A stretch of 64,000 bases of DNA, taken from NCBI RefSeq assembly GCF_024347335.1, contig NZ_AP025464.1:1116001-1180000 (forward strand), written 5' to 3'. The position numbers and the translations under genes were made by a program. This stretch comes from Vibrio celticus. GTDB taxonomy: Bacteria; Pseudomonadota; Gammaproteobacteria; Enterobacterales; Vibrionaceae. Below are positions 63,517 through 64,000 of this stretch, one piece after another. Numbering within the stretch: the stretch's first letter is position 1; each line of letters begins with the position of its first letter. The notes beneath the pieces were generated by a model. That model saw only the letters and a list, made by a program, of their open reading frames with translations. It did no database searches and had not been told where the DNA came from.

Positions 63517-63819
63517 ATGAGAATTGTAGCGGTAACTGCGTGCCCTACAGGCATTGCGCATACTTATATGGCAGCTGATGCTCTAAATAAAACAGCCCCT
63601 AAGTTCAACGTTTCAATCAAGGTTGAGACGCAAGGCGCTATGGGTATAGAAAACTTACTGACAGCCCAAGATATTACCCTCGCAGACAAAGTGTTGATCG
63701 TCTCTGATATCGACATTGAACAGCCAAGCCGCTTCGACCCAGCTAAAACCTTATTCATTCCAATGGAAGAAGTGTTGTTGAGTGTCGATAAAGTCTTTAT
63801 TAAGCATTGTCGAACTTAA
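63517..63819 (+). CDS. PTS fructose-type IIB component (single domain)
   Basis: 100 residues of one IIB-Fru domain: MRIVAVTACPTGIAHTYMAA with the phospho-Cys at residue 9, and VETQGAMGIENLLT. It is a paralogue of the IIB part of the divergent IIABC protein (SCPSGVAHTF, VETQGANGIGN). It carries phosphate from a IIA to a IIC. A separate IIB beside a complete IIABC suggests a second, partly shared permease or a regulatory role. GAG is the only ribosome binding site seen. The next gene follows 7 bp on. Confidence 0.9.
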   Translation: MRIVAVTACPTGIAHTYMAADALNKTAPKFNVSIKVETQGAMGIENLLTAQDITLADKVLIVSDIDIEQPSRFDPAKTLFIPMEEVLLSVDKVFIKHCRT

Positions 63820-63826
63820 ACTTTTC

Positions 63827-64000
63827 ATGAATGAATATCAGATTACCTTCTTCGTTAACGATCCTGCCGCAAACTCACATGTCGCGCAGCCGCTGACTCG
63901 CTTAGCGAAGAAGTTCAAAAGCAACATCCGCATTATCAACATCACTCAAAATCGAACCGCTGATCTATCCAAATCCGTCGCGATGCTGCAAGTAGGTTTA
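63827..64000 (+). CDS. HPr-like domain start of a PTS phosphocarrier/EI-type protein (runs off right edge)
   Basis: The first 58 codons only. The order of strands and helix (YQITFFVN, NSHVAQPLTRLAKKF, NIRIINIT, LSKSVAMLQVGL) follows HPr, and the His of HPr's GLHxRP is kept as NSHVAQP, though the flanking Gly-Leu and Arg are lost. Beside PTS IIB this may be the HPr domain at the N-terminus of a multiphosphoryl-transfer (EI-containing) protein. The C-terminal parts lie outside the window. Confidence 0.7.
   Translation, partial: MNEYQITFFVNDPAANSHVAQPLTRLAKKFKSNIRIINITQNRTADLSKSVAMLQVGL

Overview
The window looks like a piece of a marine Vibrio genome, probably of the V. splendidus clade and probably the second chromosome. 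The reasons are moderate A+T content, four methyl-accepting chemotaxis proteins, a BatABD-type aerotolerance operon, a DgcN-DgcA D-glutamate pathway typical of marine Gammaproteobacteria, and many small Vibrio-like hypothetical genes. No rRNA, tRNA, CRISPR array, prophage or replication origin was seen. The species call is inference from gene content and not from a database search.

Layout. 1-8 kb: the end of an EAL protein, a GntR/ABC-2 transporter operon, then small metabolic genes (monooxygenase-like, nucleotidyltransferase-like, RibD-type deaminase, Nudix), a long RluA-family pseudouridine synthase and a hypothetical gene. 8-13 kb: Bcr/CflA efflux pump, GlxA-type AraC regulator divergent from an isochorismatase-like hydrolase, an NhaC-type antiporter and a small hypothetical gene. 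13-24 kb: a chemoreceptor, then the compact operon moxR-DUF58-DUF4381-VWA-VWA/TPR-BatD, and a GAF-GGDEF diguanylate cyclase. 24.5-28 kb: hpf followed by two insertion sequences. An IS150-type IS3 element sits exactly in the loop of the hpf terminator. An IS4-family element with a 10-bp target duplication carries a transposase broken by two compensating 1-nt indels.

28-38 kb: a HAD phosphatase and then the most coherent accessory system of the window. It consists of a PhnCDEE-type ABC importer, a secreted glycerophosphodiester phosphodiesterase, and a sensor kinase/sigma-54 activator pair. Both phnD and the phosphodiesterase gene have near-consensus sigma-54 promoters and share putative upstream activator motifs, so the four parts read as one sensed-uptake-and-hydrolysis regulon for an organophosphorus compound. 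No C-P lyase or phosphonatase gene is present here.

38-48 kb: dgcR-dgcN-dgcA, a GDSL hydrolase, a lipoprotein alpha-amylase, a SpoU methyltransferase, a chemoreceptor, a LysR regulator and a frameshifted gene for a small secreted peptide. 48-64 kb: a chemoreceptor, a DUF3010 gene, a divergent EamA/MocR pair with three direct-repeat operators, an AhpD-like gene whose two operators match those of a TetR gene 6.5 kb away, GNAT and MerR-methyltransferase genes, a TyrP-type permease with a TyrR box, a NIT-domain chemoreceptor, a tiny zinc-ribbon gene, that TetR gene, and a fructose-type PTS cluster that runs off the window end.

Start sites were moved inward from the longest ORF wherever a ribosome binding site, signal peptide or lipobox gave a better choice; each case is stated.
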